Notes: generated from the sequence alone by a model not told the origin. A DNA stretch of 64,000 nucleotides from Gilvibacter sediminis (GCF_028561565.1 NZ_JAQQTE010000004.1:389017-453016), one strand, 5' to 3'. Counted from the first letter of the stretch, positions 10,201-18,302 are shown. A program made the numbers and translations.

Positions 10201-11824
10201 CAGGAATACTGTTGGTATTGCTGCTGTTAGTAGTAGCAATATCCGTGATTCCCATGGTGATCATTGTATTGTCGTTAATAGATTTGGACTGTTTTTGTTG
10301 CCATCCGGCAGCATCACTGCGTCCAATTCCTGCAATGTCATAATTAAATGCTGCGGAGGCTTCAGATTGATCCCAAATCAAGTTACCACTAGAGTCTACG
10401 TAGTCTTGAGAAACTCCGTTTACACCTAAGGTGATTCCGTATTTGATCGCTAAATAGGATTGAATTCTGTTTCTGGCATCTGATGCAGAACCGTCAGCAT
10501 TTGTAGAGGAGTAGGTGATGATTTCCGCAATACGGCCACCAAAACTTCCATTCCAATACTGACTGCGTCCGATATAGTATTTTTGATTAGAGATCTCCGC
10601 AAAGTCGGCAGAATCAGACTCACTATCCCCAATGTCAATATTATTAAAGTATACCATTTGTCCGGTTGCACCGGATACTGCGTTGTGACGTGCATTGATA
10701 ATTCCAACATTGTTCAAATCAACATTGAAAGTAAGGTCACCACGTCCGTAGCCATTGCCCGGACCAGAGGTGGTACCAATGCAGTATGCAAAGTACTCAT
10801 TGGTAAAGCGGTTAGTATATGCCCCATAACCGAATCCAGTCACATCTTCCTGAGCTGTGGTACCGGTAGGATCCTTGCCAGTAAATGTATCAAGGGGGAT
10901 CATGGTATTGGTAATAGGCTCATCTGGTGTTACCACCATAAAGATGTCATGACTGTAAAAACCACCTGTTCCGGTCAATTCGTCACGTGCTGTTAAATAA
11001 CCCATGTCTGAGCTGGAGGTAGCAGAGGAGTTGCTAAACTCAATCACAGGATTGAAATTAATATTGTCTGTCGCGTTATTCTTGTATACTGGTGCTTGGG
11101 TGCTTACCATGGTATTGGCGTCGTTACCTTTACCGGTATCTTGCCAAGAATTTAAGTCTGTGTTGTTTGTCGCAACCCCAGAACCGTCAACCTTATCGGC
11201 TTGCAACCACAATTCTAAGCCGCTAGTAACTCCACCAGGTCCAGTTGAAATGACATTATAGGTCGTTCCAGTGATGGTGATTTCATCTATGTGGATGTAA
11301 TCTGTAGTAGCATCGGCATTTGGACGCAGACGAAACTGGCCTGTCGCCAATATCGGAAAGGTATAATCTGTCGCAAAAATGCTGAAGATCTTCGTGTAGT
11401 CTACACTAGAAGGTGCATTGTACTGAAAATCTGAATCTTTACTAGATACATTTCCAGATCGATACGAATTTAATACTTGCCATGAACTTACCGCATCTGG
11501 ACGGTACTCAAGGATCAAGGTCTCTCCAGTATCAATCCCACGATTCACAAAGTGGAAACGGATGTCTACCTTATCATAGGAGGCGAGTGCTAATCCAGGA
11601 GACACCATATTGGTGGTGTTTCCGAATAACTGAATACTCCAACTGCCTGCATAGGCATAAGAAGTACTCGCTGCTCGTGATCCTCCGGTTATTGTCCAAC
11701 CATCGGTGCCAGATTCAAATCCGGTTTGGTGTAAAACGGTTTGCGCTTGAATTTGCGATTGAAATAGGAACATCGTTCCTACAAATAGGAATCCTAAGAT
11801 TCGCTTTGAAGTAATTGTCTTCAT
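7241..11824 (-). CDS. Giant secreted LamG-domain protein with T9SS type A sorting tail (copy 2)
   Basis: Protein of about 1527 aa, the tandem paralogue of the 2383-6972 gene with the same layout throughout: signal peptide ending in IQAQ; MAM-like beta domain; concanavalin-like region starting ELWLQADKVDGSG; NRIQSYLAIKYGITLG segment; LamG jellyroll at about 670-830; long beta region with GNPFPSALD and VAQGFFVAAD; and a T9SS type A tail (VTVYSILGQQIGTYQF ... TGTYILQITTD). Long blocks are identical between the two copies, others differ by substitution, and both are nearly the same length. The frame also offers an ATG at 11836, but the inner ATG at 11824 (MKTITSKRILG) gives a normal signal peptide and is preferred. 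Expected at the cell surface as a binding or matrix protein; exact role unknown. Confidence 0.92.
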   Translation of the reverse strand: MKTITSKRILGFLFVGTMFLFQSQIQAQTVLHQTGFESGTDGWTITGGSRAASTSYAYAGSWSIQLFGNTTNMVSPGLALASYDKVDIRFHFVNRGIDTGETLILEYRPDAVSSWQVLNSYRSGNVSSKDSDFQYNAPSSVDYTKIFSIFATDYTFPILATGQFRLRPNADATTDYIHIDEITITGTTYNVISTGPGGVTSGLELWLQADKVDGSGVATNNTDLNSWQDTGKGNDANTMVSTQAPVYKNNATDNINFNPVIEFSNSSATSSSDMGYLTARDELTGTGGFYSHDIFMVVTPDEPITNTMIPLDTFTGKDPTGTTAQEDVTGFGYGAYTNRFTNEYFAYCIGTTSGPGNGYGRGDLTFNVDLNNVGIINARHNAVSGATGQMVYFNNIDIGDSESDSADFAEISNQKYYIGRSQYWNGSFGGRIAEIITYSSTNADGSASDARNRIQSYLAIKYGITLGVNGVSQDYVDSSGNLIWDQSEASAAFNYDIAGIGRSDAAGWQQKQSKSINDNTMITMGITDIATTNSSNTNSIPVDESYLVWGNNSGSLTAAPAVNVDLSASIPGLSTPVEFTSISRTWKVVESGGDVPEVTVSVPEISLSATLTPPGSYLMFISNTPSFSPTSEYRIMTLNGSDLETSYDFNGTKYITFGYAPQYIYERSVDFDGTADYLDADDVADINSAFSMSAWIKTSASNTDADIISKRDAAPFTQGYALRIDGSGQLQATWTNNLGLVQSVSSNTVLTDHPDEWHHVAVIFDGSTASLYIDGVFDSASLTPFGAPVGNSQHLMVGAADYLSPQNFFDGTIDEVRIWRQALTVQQLRYIMNQELYEHTDNSVDGTIIPQSITLNEVESIDWPNLIVYYPMNVYTFTNINDSSGNNNVAAIKNLDTVDFQTAPLPYETASDGDWTDPSTWTNNSVQYLPQSASIVDGTIIGWNVVDINHEVTSSSNTTVLAAMVDSSASLIMDNENKLEVSHYFELDGFLDLQGDSQLVQTAGSDLEVTSSGYMERGQGGTADLYTYNYWSSPVGRNNAFTLNWDYKVNNRLRDGSSNINWVWGYDGAAGSPVSLSARWIFRFEDGPVGDYDSWEFVGPYQYFSVGQGFTMKGPGTGGVTDVQNYTFTGKPNNDQTSHEIQLSISANNNYLVGNPFPSALDANDFIADNPHLDGTLYFWEHFGGGSHFLAEYQGGYGMYNLSGSVAATSHPMVSDAGASTKSPGRYVPVAQGFFVAADSDGTINFNNSQRNFVKLGGSSVFMFTDDTYTGGTPTTGDDPTTTGEPDDTQFDAPDTRTKLRIGFDSPIGMHRQLLVTFDNNTTLGFDRGYDGKVFDEQAEDMNWLIDDTRYAIQGIPVVEGKGSVRLPLYVKIEEFGEITIGLDGAEFLGEKLIPYLHDKETDTFVDLRSDYFTTLMEPGIYENRFQMVFRKTERQVDQVASKQVNTVAAMHAKSTQQVTVFAKEQELTIKQVTVYSILGQQIGTYQFAGNASQVSFPSTLMSTGTYILQITTDKDVQTTKILIDKQ

Positions 11825-11886
11825 TTTTGGGGGCATTTAAAATGAACATCATTTGTGTGAGGTTAAGTTGTTTATTGTTTGCGGTT

Positions 11887-11894
11887 CAAAATTA
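11887..11894 (-). promoter_or_regulatory. Bacteroidota -7 promoter element for the 7241-11824 gene
   Basis: Reads TAATTTTG on the minus strand, matching TAnnTTTG, about 62 bases upstream of ATG 11824. Confidence 0.5.
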
Positions 11895-11935
11895 TATAAT
11901 TATTAGGGTTGCGGTAAAACCGTTAATCAATTATA

Positions 11936-11980
11936 TCGTACCGTTCATCGAAAATATGGTGTATTTATCGGTTAAAATGT
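11936..11980. promoter_or_regulatory. Candidate operator upstream of T9SS gene copy 2
   Basis: Contains CGTTCATCGAAAATATGGTG followed by TATTTATCGGTTAAAATGTC, two 20-bp units of the same general form as the tandem motif at 7061-7100 (TCG, two bases, A-run, ATG). The match is looser than between the other sites. Confidence 0.35.
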
Positions 11981-12022
11981 CTCTTAGGGGTCAAATACTG
12001 TAGGAAAAACATCACAAAAAAA

Positions 12023-12045
12023 AGCCTCCCTAATATGGGGAGGCT
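12023..12045 (-). terminator. Terminator downstream of the M14 peptidase gene
   Basis: Perfect 8-bp stem AGCCTCCC / GGGAGGCT with a 7-base loop; an A-run precedes it on the plus strand (U-run on the minus transcript). It lies 25 bases past the stop. Confidence 0.85.
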
Positions 12046-12069
12046 CTTTGAAGTTTAAATCAGTGATAA

Positions 12070-15000
12070 TTAATTCTTGATCAATCTTTTAATAACATCT
12101 GTGTTGTCAGATTGCATTCTTACCATATACACTCCAGAAGGAAGTTGTCCTACAAAAATGTTCTGCTCAGACTGTCCATTCATATCGGTGTTGAATACTA
12201 CGCGACCTTGAATGTCATAGATAGTAACCTCGTTGATCATTTGGTTGCTCGTATTCTGTATAGTAAAGCTGTCTGAGGCAGGGTTAGGATAAAGCAATAC
12301 GGTATTTTCACTCAATCCTAGATCCTCAACATCTAGCACACGATCCTTAAAGAATACCACAAAACGTTCTGGATAGTGTCCTTGATCTGCAGTGAATACA
12401 TAGTTACGTTCACTCAAGTTAGTTACCACACCTGTTTCTAGGTCCTTAATATAGATAGTAGCATTTTCTACATCTTCACCTTCTAATTGTGCAATGCTAA
12501 TGGTGTAAGCGGTAGTTTCTTCCAAAAGGGTTCTAAAGCCCATTGGAATTACGGCATCATCAACAAACGGAGATCGTCCTTGGATACCCAATTCTAGATC
12601 TTCTACAGTTGAGAAAAGCGATACATAAGTACCAATTCGCTTAGAATCGAATCCAACATCAAGACCATCAGTAGCTTCATTTAAGAAAGCAACTAGGGTA
12701 GTAGAGGTAGACTCTGTATAAGTAGCATTGTCCATCTGCAGCCAAATTCTGTTTGGTCTTGAAGCAGTGGCCGGAGCACTCTTAAATCCTACGTTATTGC
12801 CTGTTACACGCATTCCATTGTTAAATACAGCATTTGCGTTGCTTGTTGGTTTTACTCCGAATCCTTGTCCAGAAGGAACAAACTGATCAGGAATGTTTCC
12901 TGGGTCAGAAGCTGCAGCAATACCTCCAGAAGAGTTATACTGAGAAATATCTTCCATACTGTAAGCCAAGTAACCTGGTCCAGTAGCTGGAGCGGTATTC
13001 TGGTTCCAGAAATACAATTCAGGAATATGTGCATTTGCAGCCAAGAAGGCATCAGCATCGATCGCAGAAGCATAAGGGTTACCAATAAGGTTAGCGCTTT
13101 CTTCTGGTGATCCGTTATAAATAATAGACTTAGTGATCTGCCCATTATTTAAAGTACCCTGTGTATAGTTTGCCGTATAAGTAGTTGGAGAACCTGGTCC
13201 AAAAGGAACAACTAAGTATCCACGGGCCACATCAAGTGATTCCGATCCGGTAAGTGGAATACGGTCATTACCTGTTTGGTCCACAAAGTTAATTGCATCT
13301 CCTACAATAGCAGTCACTGCATCATTGGTGTCAAAGTTTGCGGTGTTGTGTCCAAAAGCTCTAAAGGCTCCTGCGAACGCAACGTCTCTGGTAGAAGCAG
13401 ACATTGGGCTTGACATTACACTGAATTCTCTAAATCCTAAAGAAGGAGTAGTTTTTGATACGGTGATGCTACCGTTGTTTGTAGCTACAGAGCTATCGTC
13501 AACTTGTACCACGCTACCTTCATGAGAAACTACTAGGTTACCTCCTGCGTCAACAGTGATATCACCTGTAGCGAGAGCATAAGTGCTAGCAGCTACAGTT
13601 AGCGTTGCACCGCTTTGTACTGTGATAGCACAAGCGTTAATACTCGGTTGATCGTTCATATCATAGTCTCCAGCAATAATTGCTTGAACGTTAGTGGTTG
13701 GAGTTCCATTGTCCCATGATGATCCATCCCAAGTAGTAGCTACAGAACAAACCTCGGTGGCGTTAAGCACAAAGTTGTCAATGGATATATCTGAACGGAA
13801 TCCTGCACCTGTCGTAGCGTTGAATCGTACTCGAATTACTTCACCAGCATAGGTTGCATTAGGTAAATTAATGGTCTCTGTGGTCCACGCAGCTGTTTCA
13901 GAACCTTGTTGTTGTCCAGAAACAGTGAACAGTTGTGTCCAGTTAATTCCATTGTCTGTACTGATCTCAAAGGCTAGTGTTCCCATATTTGAGCCGTACA
14001 TATGGTAGTCGAATTCAATAGAGGCATCGTACCAGTTAGTCAGGTCAAGACATGTAGACTCTAAAATTACATTGGCGCCAGATCCTAATCCGTCAGTAGA
14101 AGCTTCTGTGTAAAGGTACTGTCCACCTTCATAAGCCGCAGCTCCGTTACCTTCGTCAGGACCAGTAGTTCCACTTGGCGTTCCACCAGTGTTCAGCGTC
14201 CAGTTTCCATCGTCACCAAGACTCGGTCTGAATACACCACGACCACCGTCAAAATTCTCTACAAGCGGGAATGTATCTACTACGTCTAGAGCACACTCTT
14301 CAACGCTAGTGCTGGTTTGGATTACTTTAAAGTCATCAATGAAGAATCCATCAAAGTTATAATTGTAGTTTTCAGCTTCGTTCTCAGAGTCATTTGCAAA
14401 TACAAAACGAATTCGCATGCTGTTGGCTCCATATAGGTAGCTGTTTTGGATCGGATCAATAACGATCTCCTCCATAACCCACTCGTCAAAAGTGTCACCG
14501 TCATAAACCATCCCGGCGCTTCCGCTTTGGAACGATTCATCAGCAGCCGATTTCGCGTTGTGGTCGTTGGTTGATGCGGTAGCTTCTGGCTTGTTGTAAC
14601 GCCCTACCAAGGGGAAGTAATCCGTACCATTAGTAGATCCTAAAACCTCTACGTAGTCAAAATTACGCTCAATGTCATATTTGGTATAGAATTGTACAAG
14701 TACCTCTCCAGCTCCAGAAATATCAATAGGGTCAGAGGTTAAAGTACCTGAACTACTGTTTGAATAAGGAATCGTGTTTGAACTTCTCACAGAACGTGTT
14801 CCTGTAAAACCGTCTAAAGAAGAGTTGTTCCAAGATCCTGTTGCAGACCAGTTGCTCAAAGCATCTGAATCTGGGTTGTCCTCAAACAGTACTGATGGAC
14901 TGTAAACCTTTTCGATCTCAGTCTCGTAAATCACAACCCCTTCATCGTTTTCTAAAGAGATGGTGTAGGTAAACTTATCGTTTACTTGAATGTTAGTGTC

Positions 15001-16710
15001 TAAGCTTACTGGTGTAGATACATTGGTACGAGCTGCTGCTCCAGAAATACCAAGTCCATTAGCTGCTAAAGTCACAGCAGAACCAGTCATATTGGTCCCT
15101 GGTGTAATTACCAAGTTAAAATCACTAGCTGTTTGTCCTACACGCTCAATACCAAAGGTAAGGGTAGGAGTCAAGCTGGTAATGTCTGATTGTGTCATAT
15201 CGTGGAACTTCGCATACTTTCCTCCGTAGTAAATAGAAGAAAGATAGTGGCGCACCACATTTTGAGAGATCGGCAAAATATCAAAAGAGTCTGGCCAGAA
15301 ACCAGTTCCTCCAATCTCTGGAGTTGTACCTAAGATGTTTTCTCCAGATCCTACAGATCCGTTAGAATCAACAGGTCCACCAAGCATCCAGTCATCAGCA
15401 ATACCGTTCGCTGGAGTAAAAATGGTAGCTCCAGATACATATCTGTTATAACGAGTCATTTCAGCATGCCATGCGTGCATTTCATTCTCACGTCCTGTTA
15501 CGTTTCCAGGGTTTCCTCCATATGGGTGGGGAATACTGTTGGCAAAAGTGTGGTTCATCAAAACGATCTTAAAGTCACGCAGTGGCGCTCCACTCCATGG
15601 GAAAGATACATCCGCAGTACCGTCCCAAAGCATAAAATCACGCAGGATACGAGATTCAGGCTCAGACCAAGGACTTGTACCTCTATAAGAGTCAGAACTT
15701 GGAGTCCCTGAAGATCCAGAACCCGCGGTTCCCCAGAAATAGTCAAAGTTTCTGTTCAAGTCCACACCACGAGAAGTGTTTGAAGAGCTTACTGTACTTG
15801 ATCCAGAACTTGGATTCAAGTTTTTACGCTGCAAACCTCCTCCGCCAGGAGTAATGGTTTCATTCCAACGCAAACCATCAGGGTTTACCACAGGAATGAA
15901 ATAAATTTCGTTGTTGTCTAATAAATGAGTAACGCGGTCATCAGAACCGTAATTCTCTAAGAGATACCACATAAAGTAGATGTTACTCATCATGGAGTTC
16001 ACCTCACGAGAGTGGATCATAGAAGTAAAGAGCATTGCAGGCTTAGAACCTTCTGCAGAAGCTTGATCGCTGGTCATTCTTACGTAATATACGGTTTGAC
16101 CATTCCAATCGTTAGCAGTTCCCGAAGAGTTGTTACCCCAAGTAACTTCTCCACTAGGTGATGCATCGGCCTTTGCAGATACCAATCCAGGATACAAAGA
16201 TCTCATTTGGTCAAGCTCGGCTTCTACTTCAGAAATAGTCAAACATCCACCAAAGCTCGCTCCTAGATTAAAGTTAGCAGGAATGTTGAAGGTTTGGTCA
16301 AACATCCCGTAATCTTGCAAGAAACTGTCTTGTGTAGCGTTGTTGAAAGAAGTCTTAGGGGCTGCAGCTTGCATGGCTTTTAAACGGGCCAGCTCTGCTT
16401 TAGCAGCAGGAAGATTCTTAGAGGCTACTTCTTGATAGTGGGCATAAAGGTCATCAATGACTACTTCATAGGCCACATTTAATGATTGAAGTACGGCCAA
16501 TTCAGTAGGCTGTAACTCCAGTTGAAGCTTTTCATGAGTGTGTTTTACTCCACATCTCAAATCGATTCCATTTTCTACCAGAGTCTTAGCAAGTGCTGGA
16601 GAAACCTGGTCAATACGAATTCGTTTTGCTGTTTCTTGGGCGAATAGACCAGTAGAAACGAGCAGTGCCATTACAAATGTAATAGCCTTTAGAGGTAGTT
16701 TCGGGTTCAT
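12070..16710 (-). CDS. Secreted M14 zinc carboxypeptidase with T9SS type A sorting tail
   Basis: Predicted 1546-aa surface or extracellular metallopeptidase. A signal peptide (residues 1-22, ending GLFAQ) is followed by a pro-like segment and an M14 catalytic domain: zinc ligands in HSRE (about residues 233-236), the substrate-binding VNPDGLRWN stretch, a third zinc His in LMNHTFANSIPHPYG (about 386) and catalytic Glu in PEIGG (about 462), with spacing as in the carboxypeptidase A family. Then come beta-sandwich modules resembling MAM or adhesion domains (about 640-990), a further beta region, and the T9SS type A tail (PNPASDSFTIQNTSN ... GVYMVRMQSD). The frame is open for 67 codons upstream of 16710, but that part has no homologous look; ATG 16710 directly precedes the signal peptide. 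It probably removes C-terminal residues from extracellular peptides for nutrition. Confidence 0.93.
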   Translation of the reverse strand: MNPKLPLKAITFVMALLVSTGLFAQETAKRIRIDQVSPALAKTLVENGIDLRCGVKHTHEKLQLELQPTELAVLQSLNVAYEVVIDDLYAHYQEVASKNLPAAKAELARLKAMQAAAPKTSFNNATQDSFLQDYGMFDQTFNIPANFNLGASFGGCLTISEVEAELDQMRSLYPGLVSAKADASPSGEVTWGNNSSGTANDWNGQTVYYVRMTSDQASAEGSKPAMLFTSMIHSREVNSMMSNIYFMWYLLENYGSDDRVTHLLDNNEIYFIPVVNPDGLRWNETITPGGGGLQRKNLNPSSGSSTVSSSNTSRGVDLNRNFDYFWGTAGSGSSGTPSSDSYRGTSPWSEPESRILRDFMLWDGTADVSFPWSGAPLRDFKIVLMNHTFANSIPHPYGGNPGNVTGRENEMHAWHAEMTRYNRYVSGATIFTPANGIADDWMLGGPVDSNGSVGSGENILGTTPEIGGTGFWPDSFDILPISQNVVRHYLSSIYYGGKYAKFHDMTQSDITSLTPTLTFGIERVGQTASDFNLVITPGTNMTGSAVTLAANGLGISGAAARTNVSTPVSLDTNIQVNDKFTYTISLENDEGVVIYETEIEKVYSPSVLFEDNPDSDALSNWSATGSWNNSSLDGFTGTRSVRSSNTIPYSNSSSGTLTSDPIDISGAGEVLVQFYTKYDIERNFDYVEVLGSTNGTDYFPLVGRYNKPEATASTNDHNAKSAADESFQSGSAGMVYDGDTFDEWVMEEIVIDPIQNSYLYGANSMRIRFVFANDSENEAENYNYNFDGFFIDDFKVIQTSTSVEECALDVVDTFPLVENFDGGRGVFRPSLGDDGNWTLNTGGTPSGTTGPDEGNGAAAYEGGQYLYTEASTDGLGSGANVILESTCLDLTNWYDASIEFDYHMYGSNMGTLAFEISTDNGINWTQLFTVSGQQQGSETAAWTTETINLPNATYAGEVIRVRFNATTGAGFRSDISIDNFVLNATEVCSVATTWDGSSWDNGTPTTNVQAIIAGDYDMNDQPSINACAITVQSGATLTVAASTYALATGDITVDAGGNLVVSHEGSVVQVDDSSVATNNGSITVSKTTPSLGFREFSVMSSPMSASTRDVAFAGAFRAFGHNTANFDTNDAVTAIVGDAINFVDQTGNDRIPLTGSESLDVARGYLVVPFGPGSPTTYTANYTQGTLNNGQITKSIIYNGSPEESANLIGNPYASAIDADAFLAANAHIPELYFWNQNTAPATGPGYLAYSMEDISQYNSSGGIAAASDPGNIPDQFVPSGQGFGVKPTSNANAVFNNGMRVTGNNVGFKSAPATASRPNRIWLQMDNATYTESTSTTLVAFLNEATDGLDVGFDSKRIGTYVSLFSTVEDLELGIQGRSPFVDDAVIPMGFRTLLEETTAYTISIAQLEGEDVENATIYIKDLETGVVTNLSERNYVFTADQGHYPERFVVFFKDRVLDVEDLGLSENTVLLYPNPASDSFTIQNTSNQMINEVTIYDIQGRVVFNTDMNGQSEQNIFVGQLPSGVYMVRMQSDNTDVIKRLIKN

Positions 16711-16967
16711 AATGTTTGATTTATTGGGCCAATAGCATGGCGTGTTCATGTTGCGGATCGAACACAAAGAGGAAATCGAAGTAATTCTTTGTCCTTTAAA
16801 ACAAGCGGTAAAGTAGGCTCGAATTCGGAATGAAGAATACGGGGGTTTCATATTCGATTCGTGGTTAAGGTTAAGTTTAAACGTTAAAGGCTGTAATTCA
16901 GCCGTGGACAAAAATGTGTATTAAAATCCATTTGACCAAGAAAAAACACGATTATTTTGCACTTCAA

Positions 16968-16990
16968 CCGTAAAAAGTGCATTTCGTCGA
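16968..16990. promoter_or_regulatory. Candidate operator upstream of the M14 peptidase gene
   Basis: CCGTAAAAAGTGCATTTCG and following bases match the site upstream of LamG copy 1; the 14 bases GTGCATTTCGTCGA (16977-16990) are identical to 7078-7091. It lies about 260 bases upstream of the peptidase ATG, which is far for a classical operator unless the leader is long. Confidence 0.45.
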
Positions 16991-17214
16991 TGTTTTTGAG
17001 GTGTGAGAATTAACAAATGTTAGTTGATTCTTGTAGGAAATGATTGGTTTGGTGTTGTTTATACCTTAATTTTTGGGTTCACGTGTTTTGGGCGCCCGTT
17101 ATTGGACTATTAAGTTGTCTCACGGATGGTATGCTTGAGGCAATATTAATTTGGGCGCCTCGTGAAGTACTGAATTGTTGTGTATTGCAGTAAGTCAATT
17201 TGAAGTAGTAGTGG

Positions 17215-17319
17215 TTTGGGCGCCTCGTGAAATAGAATAAATTCACTTCACGACCGCGCTCTTCGCTGTATCTTTCCGCTAGCGTGAAAAGGATGCCGCT
17301 GCGATCGCTGGCGCGGGGG
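17215..17319. repeat. Structured interspersed repeat, copy A
   Basis: An element of about 105 bp starting TTTGGGCGCC, with an internal inverted repeat (TCGTGAA / TTCACGA), then a 68-bp core at 17252-17319 that is identical to copy B (17879-17946) except for one base. The core has partial self-complementarity (CGCG ... CGCG ends, TATCTTTCC / GGATGCC arms around CGCTAGCG). I recall elements of this general form between genes in other flavobacterial genomes; no family name is claimed. Confidence 0.8.
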
Positions 17320-17323
17320 TGGG

Positions 17324-17524
17324 TTACCATGATTGATTTTGATTAAACAAAAACTTAATTCCCGGCAACGCAAGAATTAGCCTAAGGATAATGATACCAG
17401 CCAGAAAGTAACTAATAACATAATAGGTGTCATGAATATTAAAAACAAAGGCTGTATCTGAGATATAACTCCATACAAGAAAAAGGATCGCTAAAAGGAT
17501 TATTAGAAGTTTTATGCGTTTCAT
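17324..17524 (-). CDS. Small two-helix membrane protein
   Basis: Hypothetical 66-aa protein with two hydrophobic helices (about residues 4-23 and 35-58), a basic N-terminus (MKRIK) and a short polar tail. Between the helices is FNIHDTYYVIS, which looks like the HDTYYVVAHFH motif in a helix of haem-copper oxidase subunit I, but the His pair that binds haem and copper is absent here (YFL instead). Small Bacteroidota membrane proteins with a similar HDTY motif are recalled, none with a known role. It sits alone in a repeat-rich island, its stop codon only a few bases from repeat copy A. Real gene status is likely but not certain. Confidence 0.55.
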   Translation of the reverse strand: MKRIKLLIILLAILFLVWSYISDTAFVFNIHDTYYVISYFLAGIIILRLILALPGIKFLFNQNQSW

Positions 17525-17844
17525 GTTGTCTAAGGTAATTCTTTTGAAGAGACTTAGCTTGCGATCACCTTTGCTAAAACTACGGTGATCAAAGACACTC
17601 GCTGAGTTCTATAGAATCCCATTTGGAACGACTGGACGTTAGTTTTTCCTAAACAAAATTTAGTTTCACTAAGGGGAAGTCCATGCCCCACCCAAATTTA
17701 AATTAGTTATTTAAATACAATGGATCAAGAGTAAATGCTTGGCATTTATAAATATATACAGTTAATTGGTATGTCCAGCTGATGAAATGTTCTCGGCATG
17801 TTTTTATGTGGTACCGGTGTAAGCGGAAAGCAGAATGTTTGTTT

Positions 17845-17946
17845 TTTGGGCGCCCCCTTCTTCGCTAAAGCTTCGAAGGACCGCGCTCTACGCTGTATCT
17901 TTCCGCTAGCGTGAAAAGGATGCCGCTGCGATCGCTGGCGCGGGGG
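17845..17946. repeat. Structured interspersed repeat, copy B
   Basis: Begins TTTGGGCGCCCCC, then a small hairpin (CCTTCTTCG / CTTCGAAGG), then the 68-bp core at 17879-17946, one base different from copy A. The two copies share the order GGGCGCC, variable hairpin, core, but the variable hairpins differ in sequence, which argues for conserved structure rather than simple local duplication. Both are in the same orientation. Confidence 0.8.
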
Positions 17947-17950
17947 AATT

Positions 17951-18009
17951 GTTGGAGACTTAGCTCCTTTCAGTCGCTGAGTCTTAGTAGGGAAGCAGGA
18001 ACAAGCATA
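17951..18009. repeat. Hairpin direct repeat, unit 1
   Basis: Starts GTTGGAGACTTAGC, contains a stem AGACTTAGC / GCTGAGTCT, and ends GGGAAGCAGGAACAAGCATA. The same 5' and 3' ends recur in unit 2 at 18137-18197. Confidence 0.75.
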
Positions 18010-18082
18010 GGGCCGAGCGTTTAGAAAATGTCCTGTGGACATTTTTAGCGAAGGGGCCAGGCTGCCGCGTTGGCATGAATAA

Positions 18083-18113
18083 AGACTTACCTCGGCTTCG
18101 CCTCGGTGAGTCT
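18083..18113. repeat. Hairpin repeat, hairpin only
   Basis: A 31-bp hairpin identical to the one inside unit 2 (18142-18172): outer stem AGACTTACC / GGTGAGTCT and inner GGC / GCC around TTC. The downstream GGGAAGCAGGAACAAGC part is missing from this copy. Confidence 0.75.
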
Positions 18114-18136
18114 TAAAGCTGCCAATTCTTCGAAAT

Positions 18137-18197
18137 GTTGGAGACTTACCTCGGCTTCGCCTCGGTGAGTCTAAATAGGGAAGCAGGAACAAGCATA
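18137..18197. repeat. Hairpin direct repeat, unit 2
   Basis: Starts GTTGGAGACTTACC and ends AGGGAAGCAGGAACAAGCATA. Its stem has CC/GG where unit 1 has GC/GC, so both positions changed together and pairing was kept. Confidence 0.75.
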
Positions 18198-18199
18198 AG

Positions 18200-18237
18200 A
18201 ACCCAAAGCCGCTCTGCGGCTTCATGGGTTTTGTTTT
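18200..18237 (+). terminator. Terminator-like hairpin in the repeat island
   Basis: Stem AACCCAAAGCCGC / GCGGCTTCATGGGTT with loop TCT region, followed by TTGTTTT. No plus-strand gene precedes it directly, so its role is unclear. Confidence 0.45.
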
Positions 18238-18280
18238 CATTCGCTTATGAAAGCGAGCTTTCAACGCTTTAAAAAACAAA

Positions 18281-18302
18281 ACCCAACACTCTCGTGTTGG
18301 GT
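18281..18302 (-). terminator. Terminator of tRNA-Met
   Basis: Perfect 9-bp stem ACCCAACAC / GTGTTGGGT with loop TCTC, flanked by A-runs on the plus strand side read as U by the minus-strand transcript. It lies 10 bases beyond the 3' end of the tRNA. Confidence 0.8.

Larger units (their letters stand above)
16711..17323. other. Intergenic region, 613 bases
   Basis: No convincing gene. It holds the upstream region of the M14 peptidase gene, with the shared candidate operator at 16968-16990, and then sequence with short GGGCGCC-containing direct repeats (TTGGGCGCCTCGTGAA at 17151-17166 and 17216-17231) leading into the first copy of the 68-bp repeat core. No good -7 promoter match was seen for the peptidase gene. 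Confidence 0.7.

Noticed and set aside
10583-10996. 137-codon plus-strand open frame inside LamG copy 2
   Set aside because: Shadow of the real minus-strand gene, which shows clear domains over the same bases.
16711-16911. N-terminal extension of 67 codons for the M14 peptidase
   Set aside because: The extension lacks homologous look and would hide the signal peptide that starts at 16710.
17079-17330. Open frame of 83 codons on the minus strand
   Set aside because: Covers repeat copy A and its short GGGCGCC repeats; no signal of coding use, and it overlaps the 66-aa gene end.
17746-18279. Open frame of 177 codons on the minus strand
   Set aside because: It runs through repeat copy B and the hairpin repeats; its product is low in normal residue pattern (many Arg, Pro, Ser, Cys) and has no family resemblance.
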